NCBI GenBank assembly: GCA_019188255.1
Contig: JAETXT010000002.1
Location: forward strand, 2,790,001-2,854,000
Source of the DNA: Verticillium longisporum
Lineage: Eukaryota > Ascomycota > Sordariomycetes > Glomerellales > Plectosphaerellaceae
DNA length: 64,000 bases
Reading direction: 5' to 3'
Part shown: positions 11,248 through 24,240 of the stretch, one piece after another
Layout: every line of letters starts with the position of its first letter
Numbering within the stretch: the stretch's first letter is position 1
Notes under the pieces: model-generated
The model's database searches: none
The model's input: the letters and a program-made list of their open reading frames with translations, nothing else
What the model was told of the DNA's origin: nothing
Position numbers and translations under genes: made by a program

Positions 11248-11936
11248 ATGGGCTCCTCTTCGTCCAAAGCCGCCTCGGGCGCCGCACGGAAATTCCTAAC
11301 CCGCTCACCAGGCGCCGCCGTGCCTCCAGTCGCAGCGCGCCAGCCCCGAAGCGCACCGCCGAGGCCGCAAGCCTCAACCACCAAAGATGAGGGTAAGTCG
11401 CCATGGTCTCCGTCGAAACCCCCTTTTCCGTCCTGCGAGGCAGCGAGAAAGACTTAGGAACGCGATACTGAACAGCCGCAGCCATCCGCGCCGACGCCGC
11501 AGACCCCGAAGTAACAGCCGACTTCTCGGCGCGCCTGCACCAGATGGGCATCGCCCAACCTAACCCGACCTACAGCCCCTCGTCGCACGCGCGCCCCGCG
11601 CCGGCGTCGTCGCCCTCGGACGCGCACGCCCCGCCGAGCGGCGGCACGGGACCGCTCTTCCCCTCGGCGCGGAACAACTCGACCCTCGGCGCGCTCGAGG
11701 CGCGGCGTCTCGCGGAGATGGCAGCGCGGTCCGAGTTTGAGGCGCTCGGCAGGAAGGGGTTCCAGGGACGCGAATTCTTGGATCTCAATACGATTGTGCA
11801 GATGCATGTTCTGCGCGACCGCGGCGTTGCGGACCGGGAGATTGAAGAGAGGTTCAACCTCAAGCAGGGCGTTGTCGCGAGGCTGGGGACGCGGGGCATT
11901 ACGGTTCCTGCGAGCATGGCCGAGGCCGAGGCGTGA
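11248..11936 (+). CDS. Conserved fungal protein with N-myristoylation-type start and C-terminal helix-turn-helix-like region
   Basis: Two exons (11248-11392 and 11476-11936; GTAAGT donor, AACAG acceptor) give 201 residues. The protein starts MGSSSSK, a good match to an N-myristoylation signal (Gly2, Ser at position 6), so membrane association is possible. The middle is Ser/Pro/Ala-rich and probably disordered. The last 70 residues look folded and conserved: FQGREFLDLNTIVQMHVLRD, then REIEERFNLKQGVVARLG, which resembles a small helix-turn-helix where a sigma- or MarR-like helix pair would sit. I do not recognise a named family. A mitochondrial role is an alternative, because the N-terminus is also rich in Ser, Arg and Ala. 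Confidence 0.75.
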
Positions 11937-12182
11937 TGGCCGTTATCACTACACGCATGCAGGTGTCTGGTTGGGAGATTGTACATCATTAGGCGTTACT
12001 ATGGAAATGTATACCATGTACGAATACGAGAAAGTGACGAAACAAAAGAACAGGGAATTCGCGCGAGAAAGAGAGAGAGACAGAGATGGAAAAGAAAATG
12101 CCGAAACCCCAAGCCCTGACGCTCCCAAGCGCCGTGATGAAAACTCGCCTGCAACTCCAGATGGACACACCTGCCGCTCAAT

Positions 12183-13290
12183 CTACCACGCTGCGTGACC
12201 ACCGTCCATCCGCAGATCGGCGCCCGTCATGAAACTGCTGGCATCGCTGAGCAGGAAAACGGCGGCACCGCGGTACTCTTCGGGGGCGCTGAGGCGGCCG
12301 AGCATGTTGTGCTTGGGCCACTCGTCGCGGCGCTCGGGGTACGTCTCGAAGAGGGCCTCGACCATGGCGGTGACGATGTAGCCTGGAGAAATGGTGTTGA
12401 CGCGGATGTTATGCTCACCCCACTCGGACGCGAGGTTGCGGGCGAGCTGGATGACGGCAGCCTTGGAGGCATTGTAGGCGCTGGAACATGTCAGTACGCT
12501 GTCTGTCTGGGGCATGGATGAGACGGGGTTTGTGCAGGGGCAGGAACGTACGGGCAGATGAGACCGCGGTTGGCGACGGTACCGCTCATGCTGGCAATGA
12601 GGACGATGCTGCCTTTGCAGCGTAGGCGGACCATTTGGCGGGCGACGGCCTGGGCCGTCATGAAGACGCCGGTGACGTTGACACCCATCATGCGATCGAC
12701 ATCTTCGGCCTTGTACTCGAGGGCGGGCGTCTCCTGCTGGATGCCGGCGGCGGCGATAAGGCCGTCGACGCGGCCATACTCGTTGGCGATGCCCTCGATG
12801 AGAGCATTGAGATTGTCGACATCACGAACGTCGGCGCGGTGGTACGTCAACGTGGTGCCCAGCTCACTCTTGGCGCGGCTGGCAACCTTGTGGAAGTACG
12901 AGTCGGGCTCAGGCAGACGGTCAATGGCGTGAACTGAAGCAATTAGCAGGAGCTCCATGTAGCCGCCGTTGAGAAGCTGGTCAGAAACTCACCTATCGCG
13001 CCGGCCTCGAGGAGGGCTTCTGCTTGGGTCAGACCAAGGCCTCGTGCAGCGCCAGAGACGATGATGACCTTGTCCTGGAGGCTGGACTCGGGTAGCCGAG
13101 TAGGCTGGTGAGAAACGGAACCCATTGCGTTAGATTGGAGAGGCTTGAGGGACTGGTGAAAGGGCCGAGCCGCTCGAGCAGAGGCAAAGGGAGTCTTGAT
13201 GATGCGCTGGGGTGCTATGACAAGTGCGGGGGTCTGTACACGAAGGAGTCGCGATGGTAGTCCGGCGTAAGGTACTAGATGGCGAGACAT
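12183..13290 (-). CDS. Short-chain dehydrogenase/reductase, probably mitochondrial
   Basis: Three exons (13290-12993, 12933-12552, 12480-12183) give 325 residues. The first 55 residues are Arg/Ser/Ala/Leu-rich with almost no acidic residues and resemble a mitochondrial targeting sequence. The SDR domain follows: cofactor motif SGAARGLG, adenine-site acidic residue in HRADVRDVDN, IAAAG, catalytic Ser in IASMSG, and the YNASK catalytic pair, which begins the third exon. The C-terminal WPKHNMLGRLSAPEEYRG and MTGADLRMDGG match the family of fungal polyol and sugar-alcohol dehydrogenases such as arabinitol or sorbitol dehydrogenases. NAD(P)(H)-dependent interconversion of a hydroxyl and a keto group is expected; exact substrate is not certain. 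A shorter, cytosolic form starting at the internal MGSVSH is possible. Confidence 0.88.
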
Positions 13291-14836
13291 GATGGCAGAT
13301 GAACACAGCAGAAGGCGAAGTTATAATGGAAAGGGATATTTCGAGAAGAGGTGCAGACTGGTAAGGTGTGCCGACGATGCTCTCCGCTTTGTTGAGGTTG
13401 TGTTGCGCTGGTCAGGCGGTGGGGGGGAAGGAAGGTCGGAGCTCCCGTGAGCGTCTAGGTCGACGAAGTGTTCCATGCCGTGCCACCTTGGCCGGGACAG
13501 CTCATCTGAGCTTCCCGATCAGCATTCACTAAGGCAAGAGATGCCAAGATGGGACATGGTGACTTGAGCTCGGTCTGCCTTGTGCCGCTAAGCAGCTAGG
13601 GCTCCCGCGACGTCCGGCGGCCGGCGGGTCTTTTTGGCGGGCGACATCGTGGGGGCTAGGTTTCGATTCTGTAGAGCTATGAGCATTTGCTAGGTCGGAT
13701 GCTTTCAGGCAAAGTACCTTGTCGTACCTCCAGCAGACCGAAAGGGGCGATAAAGCTTGTGTGTACCCCGGGTGAAGTGCTCCTGGTGCGTGGTTCTGGG
13801 GGCGCATTGGCGCTTGCGCATGCCTATGGAGACGGAACTTGAATCTTGGAACCTAAGTTAGGTAGGCTGGGGGATTCTCCGTGGCCAGTGACGAGCATGG
13901 TTTGTATTGCTGATGGTGCCAGAGATCGCAGCTCCTTTCCGGATCAGGGAGGCCATGTTGTCATGTGCACACGTGCTGAGGAAAGGATGATGTACTTCAT
14001 CGTCAGGCCTCTTGGACAGCGAATCCTTTCGAGAGTTGCTTTCTTGATGCGAGTCTGATGTGTACCTCATTGCTCCTCGGTGGAACTGGTGTTCTGGCAG
14101 CACCTGAGGTAGTGTGCAGGACACTGTTGGCTGCAAGCAGCATGGTTCTGCTAGGGGCGTGATCAGCGGCTACCTCGACAGACGGCAACACTTCGAGAGC
14201 AGCCCAAAATAAAAAGCGGATCCTGCACTCAGGGTCTCGCCATGTGAAGCGCAAGCTCTTTTTTCCAATTATGGAAAATTCCGCTGTCGATTCAGTGAAG
14301 GACGAGCCAAAGATGGAGAAGTCAATTCAGATGTGTTCGAGTCAGATCAATGTGACATGGAGAACATCAATGTGACATGGAGAACCAAGCGGCCGAGACC
14401 GCTCCAGTGGGGCTTCGTGTTGCAGCGGCAGGACCAACGGGTGTGCGGGGCTCCTTCCCCGCGTGCTACAGTGGAGCACCACCACTGCACCACTGGAGAT
14501 CACTGTAAGAATTCGGAAATACAGGGGACCTCCCGCTGACTGCCCCAGGTTCCATCGGCTTTCCCAATCTGGACTTCCGCGACATGGCACTCTGCCTTTG
14601 CCAAACTCTTCCCATTCTCTTCCATCTCAACAAACCTCTGCAGCCCAAGTCCAAGCTCGGCATCCCGACCATTCTCCACCGCCTCCACCTTCCGTCCGCT
14701 GTCCTGGGCTCGCTGACGGTCTCGAACGTCTTTCCTGACGCGTCTTCATGTCTCTTCACACCTCGTGATCTCTCGCAGCACGCCTCGATGATCTGATCTT
14801 TGCCTGATACAGCACCACTTTGAACCCAGTGCTCTG
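13291..14836. other. Gene-free region
   Basis: No supported gene. It carries a 20-bp direct repeat at 14346-14385 and a TTAGGTAGG motif near 13857-13865. Short open frames here have random-looking composition. Confidence 0.55.
14346..14385. repeat. Exact 20-bp tandem duplication
   Basis: The unit ATCAATGTGACATGGAGAAC occurs twice back to back (14346-14365 and 14366-14385). Perfect identity suggests a recent slippage or repair event. No gene is disrupted as far as I can see. Confidence 0.9.
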
Positions 14837-16833
14837 TCACGTCAAGCTGTCTGCGGCCGGTTTCCCCTGTCGCGCAATCCACCTCTGGACCAGCCAGAAC
14901 GCCCGCAGATACGATATCCCCACCCCGAAGCTCTCGAATCCGATCGAGAGCCCCGCCACTGCCATCTTGCGCCGGATGAACCTCCCCCTGGTGTCTTGCT
15001 TGGTGCTCGGCGCCGCCACTAGCATGATCCAGAGGAAGATTCCCGGGATGCTCTTCCATCGCGTCAGGTTGACCCCCCTTATGGCCTTGTAAGCCTGCTC
15101 TAGCGTCTTGCCGTCCTTGAACTGCGATATCTGGGCCATCGACGAGATGGACCAGCTGTAGATCAGCCCGGCCAGCCGCAGCGCCTCTTCGATATGCTCC
15201 GCCTCGGATCCCAATTCATGAACATCCGCCACCTCCGCCTCCTTCTCACTTTGGCCGCCCTCTCTGCCTGAAACCTTACTGAGCCGGCTGTAAATCCATG
15301 AGGCTGTGCTCTGGATCTTGCGAATGCTGGCGGGTCCGCCGTCGGCCTCTGTGATTGAAGTAGTCAAGAAGCGGACATCGTCCAGGATCCTGGCTCCAGC
15401 TCCTGTTAATCTCAACTTGTCCTTAACGTCATCAAACGAGACACTCGATCTGATCAGTGGACAGTCAAATCCGTCTGGCCATGACGTTGGAATGGGAATC
15501 TCCTCTTGCAAGACTGGATCGTTGCTCTGGAGGTAGAGCTCCGTCTCGAAGCAGCACGATATCTCGTAATCGGTCCTGTCCCTACCGTCAGTCAGTCTGT
15601 CTCGACTCCGAGAAACTTTATGCCACATGCAGGATGATGATGGACTCTCCCACAATGTCTTTGATACCCCGCAAGCCGCTCCGGAGGTTAATCATGTGCT
15701 TCATGCCCCGCAGATGCGCCCACATGCTGTCATCGGCGCCCCAAAACCACTATACGGCGACGTCAATATTCCAGCTACATATCGTGAGGGCTTACTCGAA
15801 GCACCTACCTCCATGACGCAAAGGTTGATGACCGAACGGATGACCTCCTGGGCAACCGAGCCAAAGTCACGCTTAAGCATCTCATTGATGCCAGTGAGGA
15901 CCCTGGCTTTAATCGCCAGCGACTCGGAGTTGCGCGTCACCTCGACACCCTTCTCAAGCGACTGCGTAGTTGACGCCATGAGCATGCCGATGCTAGGAAA
16001 TAAGGGCGACTGCAACATCCACGGCAGAACCTCTGTCAGGAACACTTTGGGCTGACTTTGCCCGTCGATGGACACCAGATTTGGCGCAACAATCTGGACA
16101 TCTTGCCTTTGTGTTAGACTTATGTCCAACCATCAGCATGGTATCACTCACAGAAATGCAAGAGCTCCGAGTTTCTGGCACTCTGCTTGATTCGCAATCC
16201 ATTGAGAGTGCACACCTCAGTCAAGATGCCTCCGAAGGGTCGGATGTGGACCATGGCGTCTGGGTCGCCTGTCCCGTCGAGATAGAGGTTCTCCGAGTGC
16301 TGTTCCGATGATCTCCCAATGAAAGCCGTCTCGTCACATGCATCATCCGTCGAGCCATCAGTACTATCGGGCCAAGCAATGATCCTTGCCCTGGCTTTCG
16401 CCATGGGTGTCACGCGCCTAGTTCGAATAACACTTGTGCCTGCCGGGACATAATTGACGTGCCGACCACCAGCCGACGAGACTATGCTCACCGGGACCCC
16501 GAGACTGACGACTTGCTCTTCGTACTCGGGGGCTCGAGTTTCGCCATCAGGGGCATCAACACGGAGAACAGTGCACTCTACAGGTGGGAACCGGCGCGAG
16601 CAATTGGCGCACGGCACGCCGTCGTTCCGAATAATGCACTGCCACCACGCCGTCAGCTTTTCCGTTGTCTGTGTATCACGAGCAACTAGACCGGACCTCC
16701 GGTCTCCCCACCGAAACTCGGCGCCGGCCCGGCAATGATATCCCACACGTACCTTTTGCTTTCGCCGTTGACACTCGGTGCACGATTTTTGCACTCGAGG
16801 CCGTCGCTTTGGGGCCAAGGATGATTCTGCCAT
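14837..16833 (-). CDS. Zn2Cys6 transcription factor with fungal-specific regulatory domain
   Basis: Five exons (16833-16753, 16638-16152, 16101-15809, 15749-15631, 15575-14837) total 573 codons, so the frame closes exactly. The binuclear cluster is split by intron 1: SCTECQRRKQK before it, then C, and CANCSRRFPPVEC after it. The middle contains the usual core of this class (WGADDSMWAHLRGMKHMI, then the GESIII segment and CCFETELY), part of the fungal transcription-factor regulatory domain. The C-terminus is hydrophobic. Joining exons 4 and 5 in frame requires a GC-AG intron (15576-15630) with an ACTGAC branch point; the nearby GTGGCA donor leaves the wrong phase. The gene lies 840 bp downstream of the ABC transporter on the same strand and may control it, which is inference. 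Confidence 0.85.
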
Positions 16834-17673
16834 GATTGTTCCTTGAGGTCGTTACATGTACAGGCTTCTTTGCTTGCGACGGTGAAGATGAGCTCTTCCG
16901 ATGGGGTCAAAAGAGCTGGGCTGTGCGAGGTTTATCCATGGCCATTTCCCATGTCGCTGCCATGTTCAGCTCGGGCGCCACCCGGTCATGGGCCCTGGAT
17001 ATTTGCATCGTGGAGTCGCCAATCGGGGACCCGGCGAGACCGAGTCAGGAACCGCTCCGTGTCCTGGGATGATGCTCGGTTTGGTGCATCAGCTGAGGGG
17101 TTGATGTCCTTTCAGGTCTAATCTCTGAGGGTTCAGCTTGCCCTTTCAGCTCTGTCTCGCTCTGCAAAGAGAGATGGAATTTGCCGTTGATGATCGAACG
17201 CCCGGTGCGGGGAGGAGAAGGGATCAGCCGCCCCAGGCGTTGGAGAAATCAGGTTTTCGCTACCTTTTGTTTTTGTTCCCCTAGGTCTGACGATTAGGTT
17301 AGCTTCACCGTTTTGGAGTCCCAGGAGCGTGGTCACCGGAACATGTTCAGAGACATCCAGGGGCCGGCAACCATAAAAGCGCCACAGCATGCACGTCGCA
17401 TCTTGTCAAATCCCAGCCAACCGGTTTCGTATTTGGGTGTATAGTCTATTAGTACAGGGAAAAAGTCTAATGCAGAGTAACGAATCGCAGGAGCCAGCGC
17501 AAGCAATGAAGAATGAACGTAAGAAAACGAAAAGAACGGGCAACCGAGATAAGAGAGAGATCAACCTAGAATGAATAGGCAGACACCCCAGCGTGGGCGG
17601 GAAGGCAAGAATAGATTGGACCACATGGCAGACCATGATTCATGTCCAGCTCCAGGCAGCATCAGCAATGGCT
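16834..17673. other. Intergenic region between regulator and ABC transporter
   Basis: This is upstream sequence for the Zn2Cys6 gene and the 3' flank of the transporter. I see no coding region. The 17480-17560 stretch is purine-rich. Confidence 0.55.
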
Positions 17674-20600
17674 TCAGCTCGAGGCCTTCTTCTTGCCCTT
17701 GGGCATGCGGACGAGCCAGTAGAGAGCCAGCGACGCGGCAATGTTGAAGGCGATGTACACCATGCCGATGCCAAAGTCGCGCCATCGGTTGTCATATGAC
17801 GCGCTGACGGCGACGAGGAAGACGTTCGTCTCGGCGATGGGGCAGTAGTTGCAGTTCGACTGGGCAGAGGGGTCGGTGAGGTAGCCGCCCGCAGAGCTGA
17901 TGTAGTCACTCAGGTAGTCGCCGCACGTCTGGTTACTTGGCGGGTCAAAGCTGACGAGCTCGACGTCAGAGCAGGTGACGCGCGTGTTGGCGAGACCCGT
18001 CGACAACATGGCCGACACGAGATAGGAGAAGGGCGAGACGCGGTACATGAAGATCCAGAAGCGGGGCATGGCGTCGGGTGAGGCCAGGACACCGCAGAAG
18101 ATGAGGCACATCATGAAGAGCACGTTGGCCAGGTTGCCGCCCGCCTCGGCCGTGTCCGTGATGGCGATGCAGGCGTGCGCGAACGTGCAGGTGAACATGA
18201 GGAACTGCCAGAAGAGCAGCCACATGAGGCCGCCGCGCTCCGCCGTCTGGCCGGCCGCCTCGGCGTTTTTGTACAGGCCGACGGGGTAGTAGACGCAGAT
18301 GAACATGAAGACGGACATGAGCGAGTTCCAGGGGATCTCGACGATAATCTGGGAGAGCATAAACACCTTCCAGCTGTACGTCTTGGACGGCCGTTCTCTG
18401 ACTTCGTAGAGCGCGCGCTGCGTGACAAAGTGCGGCATCTGTTGGTGGACGAGCTGCCCGAAACTGGTCAAGATCTTGAAGATGCCGAACATTTGCTTCT
18501 GGAGTCCCTGCATAGTCAGGGGGCGTCGAGGAACACGAGACCGATGAATAGGGCCACGGAGCAGCAGAGAATGAACTTGGAGTAGATGTACGACGGGGTC
18601 CTCCAGTACTGCTCGAAGACGCGGCGCGTGACGATGAGCAGCTGGCTCCACAGAGGCGAGGCAAACTCGCGGAACGAAGCTTTGTCGTTTGCCCGGGAGG
18701 CCTTGTCGGTGGCAGCCGGGGTCGCGTTCGCCTTGAGACGCTCGAGTTCATGGGAGACGTCCTGGTACTCAGGGCTGTCACGCCAGGCCTGGTGCCAGTT
18801 GACGTTCGTCTCGGATCCGGGTGCGGCGCCAATGGCAGAGAGCATCCATTCTGCCGGGTTCTCGCCAGGGGGGCAGGGGTCAGCGCCGTTGCGCTCAAAG
18901 TAGTTTGTGAGGGTCTTTGAGTTTTCTCCGATTTCACCGAAATAGACAGTCCTGCCACCCTTGGCGAGGAACAGCAGTCTATCGAACCGTTGGAAAAGCA
19001 TGGCCGAGGGCTGATGGATCGTACACAAGATAGACTGGCCAGCCTTGGACAGCTTTTCCAGCAGGTCAAGAATGGCCCATGATGTCTGAGAGTCGAGACC
19101 TGATGTGGGCTCATCGACGAAGAGCAGGAGAGGTGGCTTCGCAGCGAGTTCGACTCCGATGGTCAGACGCTTCCGCTGTTCAACGTTGAGGCCCTCGCCT
19201 AGCACGCCGACCACAGCGCCCTCATATTCCTGCATGTCGAGCAGCTTGATGACTTCGTCCACGTAGGCAAGCTTCTCGGCGCGCGGCGTCGACTCAGGCT
19301 GGCGCAGCAGGGCGCTGAACTCCAAGGCTTCACGGACAGTGGTGGTTTCGAGATGGAGATCCTGCTGCTGAACGTAGCCCGTCTTGCGCTGGAACGACTG
19401 GTCGCGAATCTTGCCATCAACGAGCATCTCGCCAGTGATGACGCCCATGGACACACGATCAGCGAGGCAGTCGAGAAGCGTCGTCTTCCCGGCGCCAGAC
19501 ACGCCCATGAGGGCTGTGAGGGTACCGGGCTTGACCCATCCGTCAACGTGGTCGAGAATCCTTCGGGGTTCGCCCTTGATCTTGATGTCATAACAGACAT
19601 TGTTCCAGTGGAAGACGCTCGTGGAAGCCTGAATGACGCCGTCGCTCGACTTGCCGTTGGGCTTCTCGGTAACGGGGAGCGGACCGGAAAGGGATCCTTC
19701 GACGTCGTCCTGGCCCTTGGCGGTAGTGGGAAGAGCGCCGCGGCGGAAAACGAGGACTTCACCCATGGACTTCTTGGCCGAGATGTACTCTGAAGCGACA
19801 AAGTAGAGAACGTGGAAGGCAATGGCAAAGGCAATGAGGATACCGACGTTCCTCCACTTGTGGCTGTGGTTGTACTTGTAGGCCGCCTGGATATACGTGT
19901 CGCCGTTGACCACATCAGATCCAGCTACGGAACCGACTGCGGAACAGGCCCTGTTGCTGGACGAGACGTCCTCGTAACCCGCCACAGTGGAACTGGGCAC
20001 AAAGGCGTTGCAGGTAAAGTCTCGGTTGTGGAACTCATTGATCATGAGGGCCTCGAAGCCGTAACCGACAGGATCAATGTAATTGATCCAGCGGCACCAA
20101 CCCAACATATAGTCGACAGGAATAACAAAGCCAGTGAAGATGACGAGAGCCAGGATAAGGATGGAGGCGGGGACCATTGCCTGGGACAGGGTTCGAGAGA
20201 GCGAAGCGCTGTACAACAGATTAGTGGATTGCTTTCAGCAAGACAATGCTCAGTTTGCGACTTACATGGAGCGGAAAATTCCGGACATTGTCAGGACCAT
20301 CAGGAATGATACCAGCAGGAAGAAGAAGAAGGCACCCGGTTCGCGGTTGAGGTTCGTCATGAAGTAGATGACCAGATTGTAGACGATGCTGTTGGCAATC
20401 TTGTACGGCATATCCACCAGGACAGACGAGTAGGCCTCAGCGGATGCGTGATAAAAGGCGTAGCGCACATGCTTCTCCACGATAGGTCGCTGGGCGTATT
20501 GAGTCAGAATTTCAAGGGCACTGGAGAAAGCGTTGGTCAAAATGGCAGTGAAGAGGACAACGCCACGGCTGTAGAAGGCTGATGTCGTTTGCGGCATGTT

Positions 20601-22283
20601 GTAGAATAGAGAGGAAATAATCAGACCCATGATCGAGTTGGCGAGGAGTTGGAATACGGTCAAGGACGGATCACCCAGGAGACGCTGCCACCCACGCCAC
20701 AGGCAAAGCTTGACCTGTTGAGGGTACGACAGAATGAAAGGAGACTTGAGTCGTTGATTCTTGGACTGAACAGCAGACTTGATGTTGCGGAAGGCCTCTG
20801 CATCAACACCGTCGACGGGGTGGACAGACTTGTACTCCTGGATTTGGACCTGTAGATCACGGAACGCCTGGCTGGCTTTCCAAGCCGCCGCAAAGTCGCC
20901 AGGGCTTCGAGGGACTCGAGACTCCCAGCCAGGACGCACAACACGTTCCGAAGGAGCGGTCATAGATGTCAGGAAATCCGGAACTGTCTGGCGCGCTGGG
21001 CACTCGAATCCAAGGTTTTCGAAGTATTCCTTAGCCCGCTTCGTGGAGCCAAAGAATATCTGCCTGCCTTCGTACAGGACAGCAACCTTATCGAACAAGT
21101 CATAGGCGCTCTGGGGGGCCTGGTAGATTGACACGGCACACGTCTGACCGAAAAGTTCCGACTGCAGCCTCAGCGTCTTGCAGAATTCGACAGCATTGGC
21201 CGAATCGAGACCACGAGTCGAGTTGTCCCAGCATTGCAAAGGAGCGTTCGAGAGAGTAGCTTCAGCGATGGATACGCGCTTACGCTCACCACCAGAAACG
21301 CCGCGAATGTATTCGTTACCTACGCGAGTGTTGATGGTGTGGCTGATTCCATACATGGCCATCACAACGTCACGGAGGTGATCGGCGTACTGGTCGCGTG
21401 TGATGCCCGGCGGCAGGTTGTTGGGGCATCTGGCTCGGGAAGCAAAGGTGAGAGTGTTTCCGACAGACAGCTGAGGGAAATGGACGTCGACCTCAGCGGT
21501 GTAAATGGCGTCGCCCTTGTGATGCTTGTGCATTTCCTTGGCAGACATTCCTTGGTAGTTGAAGTAGGCCTGGTCGTCAACGTGAATGCCATTCAGTTCG
21601 CCTGCGATGGTCTTCAAGAATGTTGAACATCCTGAACCGGGAGGTCCCAAGACGACAAGCATCTCGCCCGCCTCAACGACACCGTCAAAGTCTTGCAGAA
21701 TATCGATACGTCGCTGGCCGCCGGTCTTTGACGAAAGCTTTTTGACAAGACCCGATACCTCGAGCCAGACATTGGAGACATCCTTTTGGTAGTCCGTCTC
21801 ATTGCCGTAACCGAAGACGTTCATGTTTTGGTAGCAAAATCCGGCCTGTCGGAATCCTGCGCCCTGCTCAGTGGTCATCTTGGCGAGGGTCTTCGCCCAT
21901 GATCGCGCACTGAACTTCTCGCCACGGGGGTTGAGTTTCGAGTTGGGGTCATCGCTTCCGAAAAGGGTTTGCGGGTTCCCTTGGATGTCGACAATCGAGT
22001 GTTGAGTGTAATGACGGGCAAGGTCTTGCACGATGGAGTGTCGACGTTCCATCTCGGTCTCGTTTCCGGTGTCATCATCACTCGTCGATGTCGAGTCCCC
22101 AGAATCGCCTTTGCCTGCCTTCTTGTCCTTGGATCCCAGATCGTGGCCGTCCAGGTATGACCTGCTGTTGTCCGAGGCGATGTGGTTTGCCAAGTCGGCC
22201 TCGTTTACGTAGGTTTGCTGGCTTCCGTTGGGGGATTGAGGCGCTGCCCCCAAAGCCTCGCCACCCTGAGATGCAGAGTACAT
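17674..22283 (-). CDS. PDR-type (ABCG) full-size ABC transporter, with an apparent one-base frameshift
   Basis: Reading on the minus strand, exon 1 is 22283-20266 and exon 2 is 20208-17674, with a 57-nt intron (GTAAGT donor). About 1517 residues result if one C is added. The layout is reversed full-size NBD-TMD-NBD-TMD, the PDR arrangement. NBD1 has the degenerate Walker [13 protein letters not shown], signature [13 protein letters not shown] and [13 protein letters not shown]2 has [23 protein letters not shown] and [14 protein letters not shown]. Both membrane halves carry the expected helices, and the last extracellular loop is cysteine-rich. The frame breaks at the G run 18519-18523: upstream ends GLVFLDAP and downstream resumes [11 protein letters not shown]. 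One extra C restores it; a spliced alternative would delete a membrane helix. Such pumps export fungicides, plant defence compounds or the cell's own metabolites at the plasma membrane. Confidence 0.9.
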
Positions 22284-24240
22284 GGTGAGCTATGGTTGGG
22301 GAAGACCCGTGAGATCAAATGGTATTGTTCGTCGTGCGTCTGAAAGATCACTATTGTCAGATGGAGAATTTATGGAATGAGGTCCACGTGGTCAGACTCA
22401 AACAGTGTCTGACAGCAAAGTGATCGTCCTCACCTGATCCTTTTGAGATTTGGTCCGTGTATCAGGCAATAGTCTTCCGCCTTGGGCCTTTCTCTGAGAG
22501 ATTGACGGGCGAGTTGGCCTATGGAGGAAAGACTTGTACAAAGTCGACGAGGGACGTGAAAAGGATGTTCCTCCCTTTTACAAATAGGGATGAACCAAAG
22601 TATGATGTAATGCAAGGGGCAATGGAAGAAATCTGATGAATTCGATCGTGCTTTTCTCAGGAGATAGCGGGATTCGTTGTCATTCCGCTTCACAACCCCG
22701 GACGGCCTCCTGTTCGATCCCGCACGCGGCCTCCATGGAACGCAGTACACGACCGGGACAGCCGGGGCCAGGCACGGGCACGAGTCTATCAGCTAAGCCT
22801 TCTTCGGTCCAGGTGTCAACAACGAAAGAGAGAGAAAAAGACTCGGACTAACATGCATAACGGGGTTTACGGTGACGTATTGCAGTGAGGACCAATAGGG
22901 TAGGAATTACACTGGGAGCGATGAAGGGGCTAATCACCGCACTGAGTCAACACCGAGCATAGACACTGGCCCTTGGGCGCTTGTGACAGGCACAGCATCT
23001 CGGAACCGAACTCGAGCAGGGTGTCGAAGCATTTGCCGACTGCAGTTCGCCCCACCAAAGAAGGGTCCAACGCGGTACGGGTTAGAAATCAGCCCTGTCC
23101 TCGGCCCCACACCCGGACCCGAGCAAGACCCCGTGAGTCTTGGCATTTTTACCCTGACCTCAACGCCCGCCCTTCCCTCGAGAGCCCTTGGCACCTCGGG
23201 TTTCGAACAAATAACCACCCATTCCCAGCACCTGCGACCTTTCTCGGGAACGTCTGTCTTTCGTATACGTGCATATTACCTCAACCGGCGAATGTCTTGG
23301 CATCCCCAGCCGAAGGTAGTGGGTCAAGCACCCAAGGCTTCACCGCGCCGTTCAACACCACACGTCCGACCTGAAAAAGTCGCTGGCTGCCTTCGCGAGC
23401 GCGTCGTGAAATAGGAACGTGTCTTCTTTTATCAAAATAGACGACCATCTCATGCACCGAACCTCTGTTGAATCTCGGCATGCAATGTTCGGTCCAAGCG
23501 TGACCATCAAGAGGAGTCCCACTCCTTACCTCGGGGCCGACAATTGGCTTCAACTGCAAAGCTGATCTGATTTGGTGCTGGACCAGGATCAAAATCTCGG
23601 ACACGGACTATTCGAAGAATGCGCGTGGTACGACAATCTAATGCTTCGCAGTACAACAACATGCCGATGGCTTGTGAGTCCGGGCCACGGAGTTGGGCAC
23701 AAAACCTGATCGCAGTGGAGCAAGCGGGCAGTCGGTGTAAATCGTGGGCCCGCTCTAACCAACGACGGGCTCGAAGACGTTCCTCTCCCTACGCTCTTGC
23801 GTCTTCGTGTAACGCTGAGTCGATAGTAATCAAGAATGCCAACCACATGTTGGCACCCGAACACACCAGGTTCACGTTCAAAGCTCACATAAGCCTCAGC
23901 GGAGCCCGTGGCGTTCAGGGTGATCCATGGCAGACGGCAAGTGAGGCCTGGTTGAATGATATGTCAGCTCGGGCAAGGTAGTACTTCGGTAGGGGGTGAT
24001 GCTATCGCGTCTATTCATTTTGCAACGCAAGGAGTAGCTCCAAGCTCTCATTTAGATCTTTTGAGTAACAAATGAATGCTCCATAGGGACTCTTGGTCTC
24101 TTTAAAGCTAAGAGGAACAACCAGGGGTTTTTTAAGAGTGAAGTCGACCGTGGCGAGTTAGCTTTGTGTACATAAGAGAGGACTGCATGATTCTTGCCTG
24201 TGTTCTGAGTATAGCGTCGGTGAACAGTACACCACCTTTG
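22284..24240. other. Gene-free region upstream of the ABC transporter
   Basis: About 2 kb with no supported gene. A tRNA-like T-loop string (GTTCGATCC) occurs near 22710, but no paired arms form around it. Past about 23.9 kb the base composition turns more AT-rich, the start of the decayed island. Confidence 0.5.

Noticed and set aside
18516..18570. Short intron to explain the ABC transporter frame break
   Set aside because: A donor at GTGGCC and acceptor at GCAG can be drawn, but splicing would remove a conserved membrane helix; one missing C is simpler.
22683..22740. tRNA-like T-loop string GTTCGATCC
   Set aside because: The flanking bases do not pair as T-arm, acceptor or anticodon stems on either strand.
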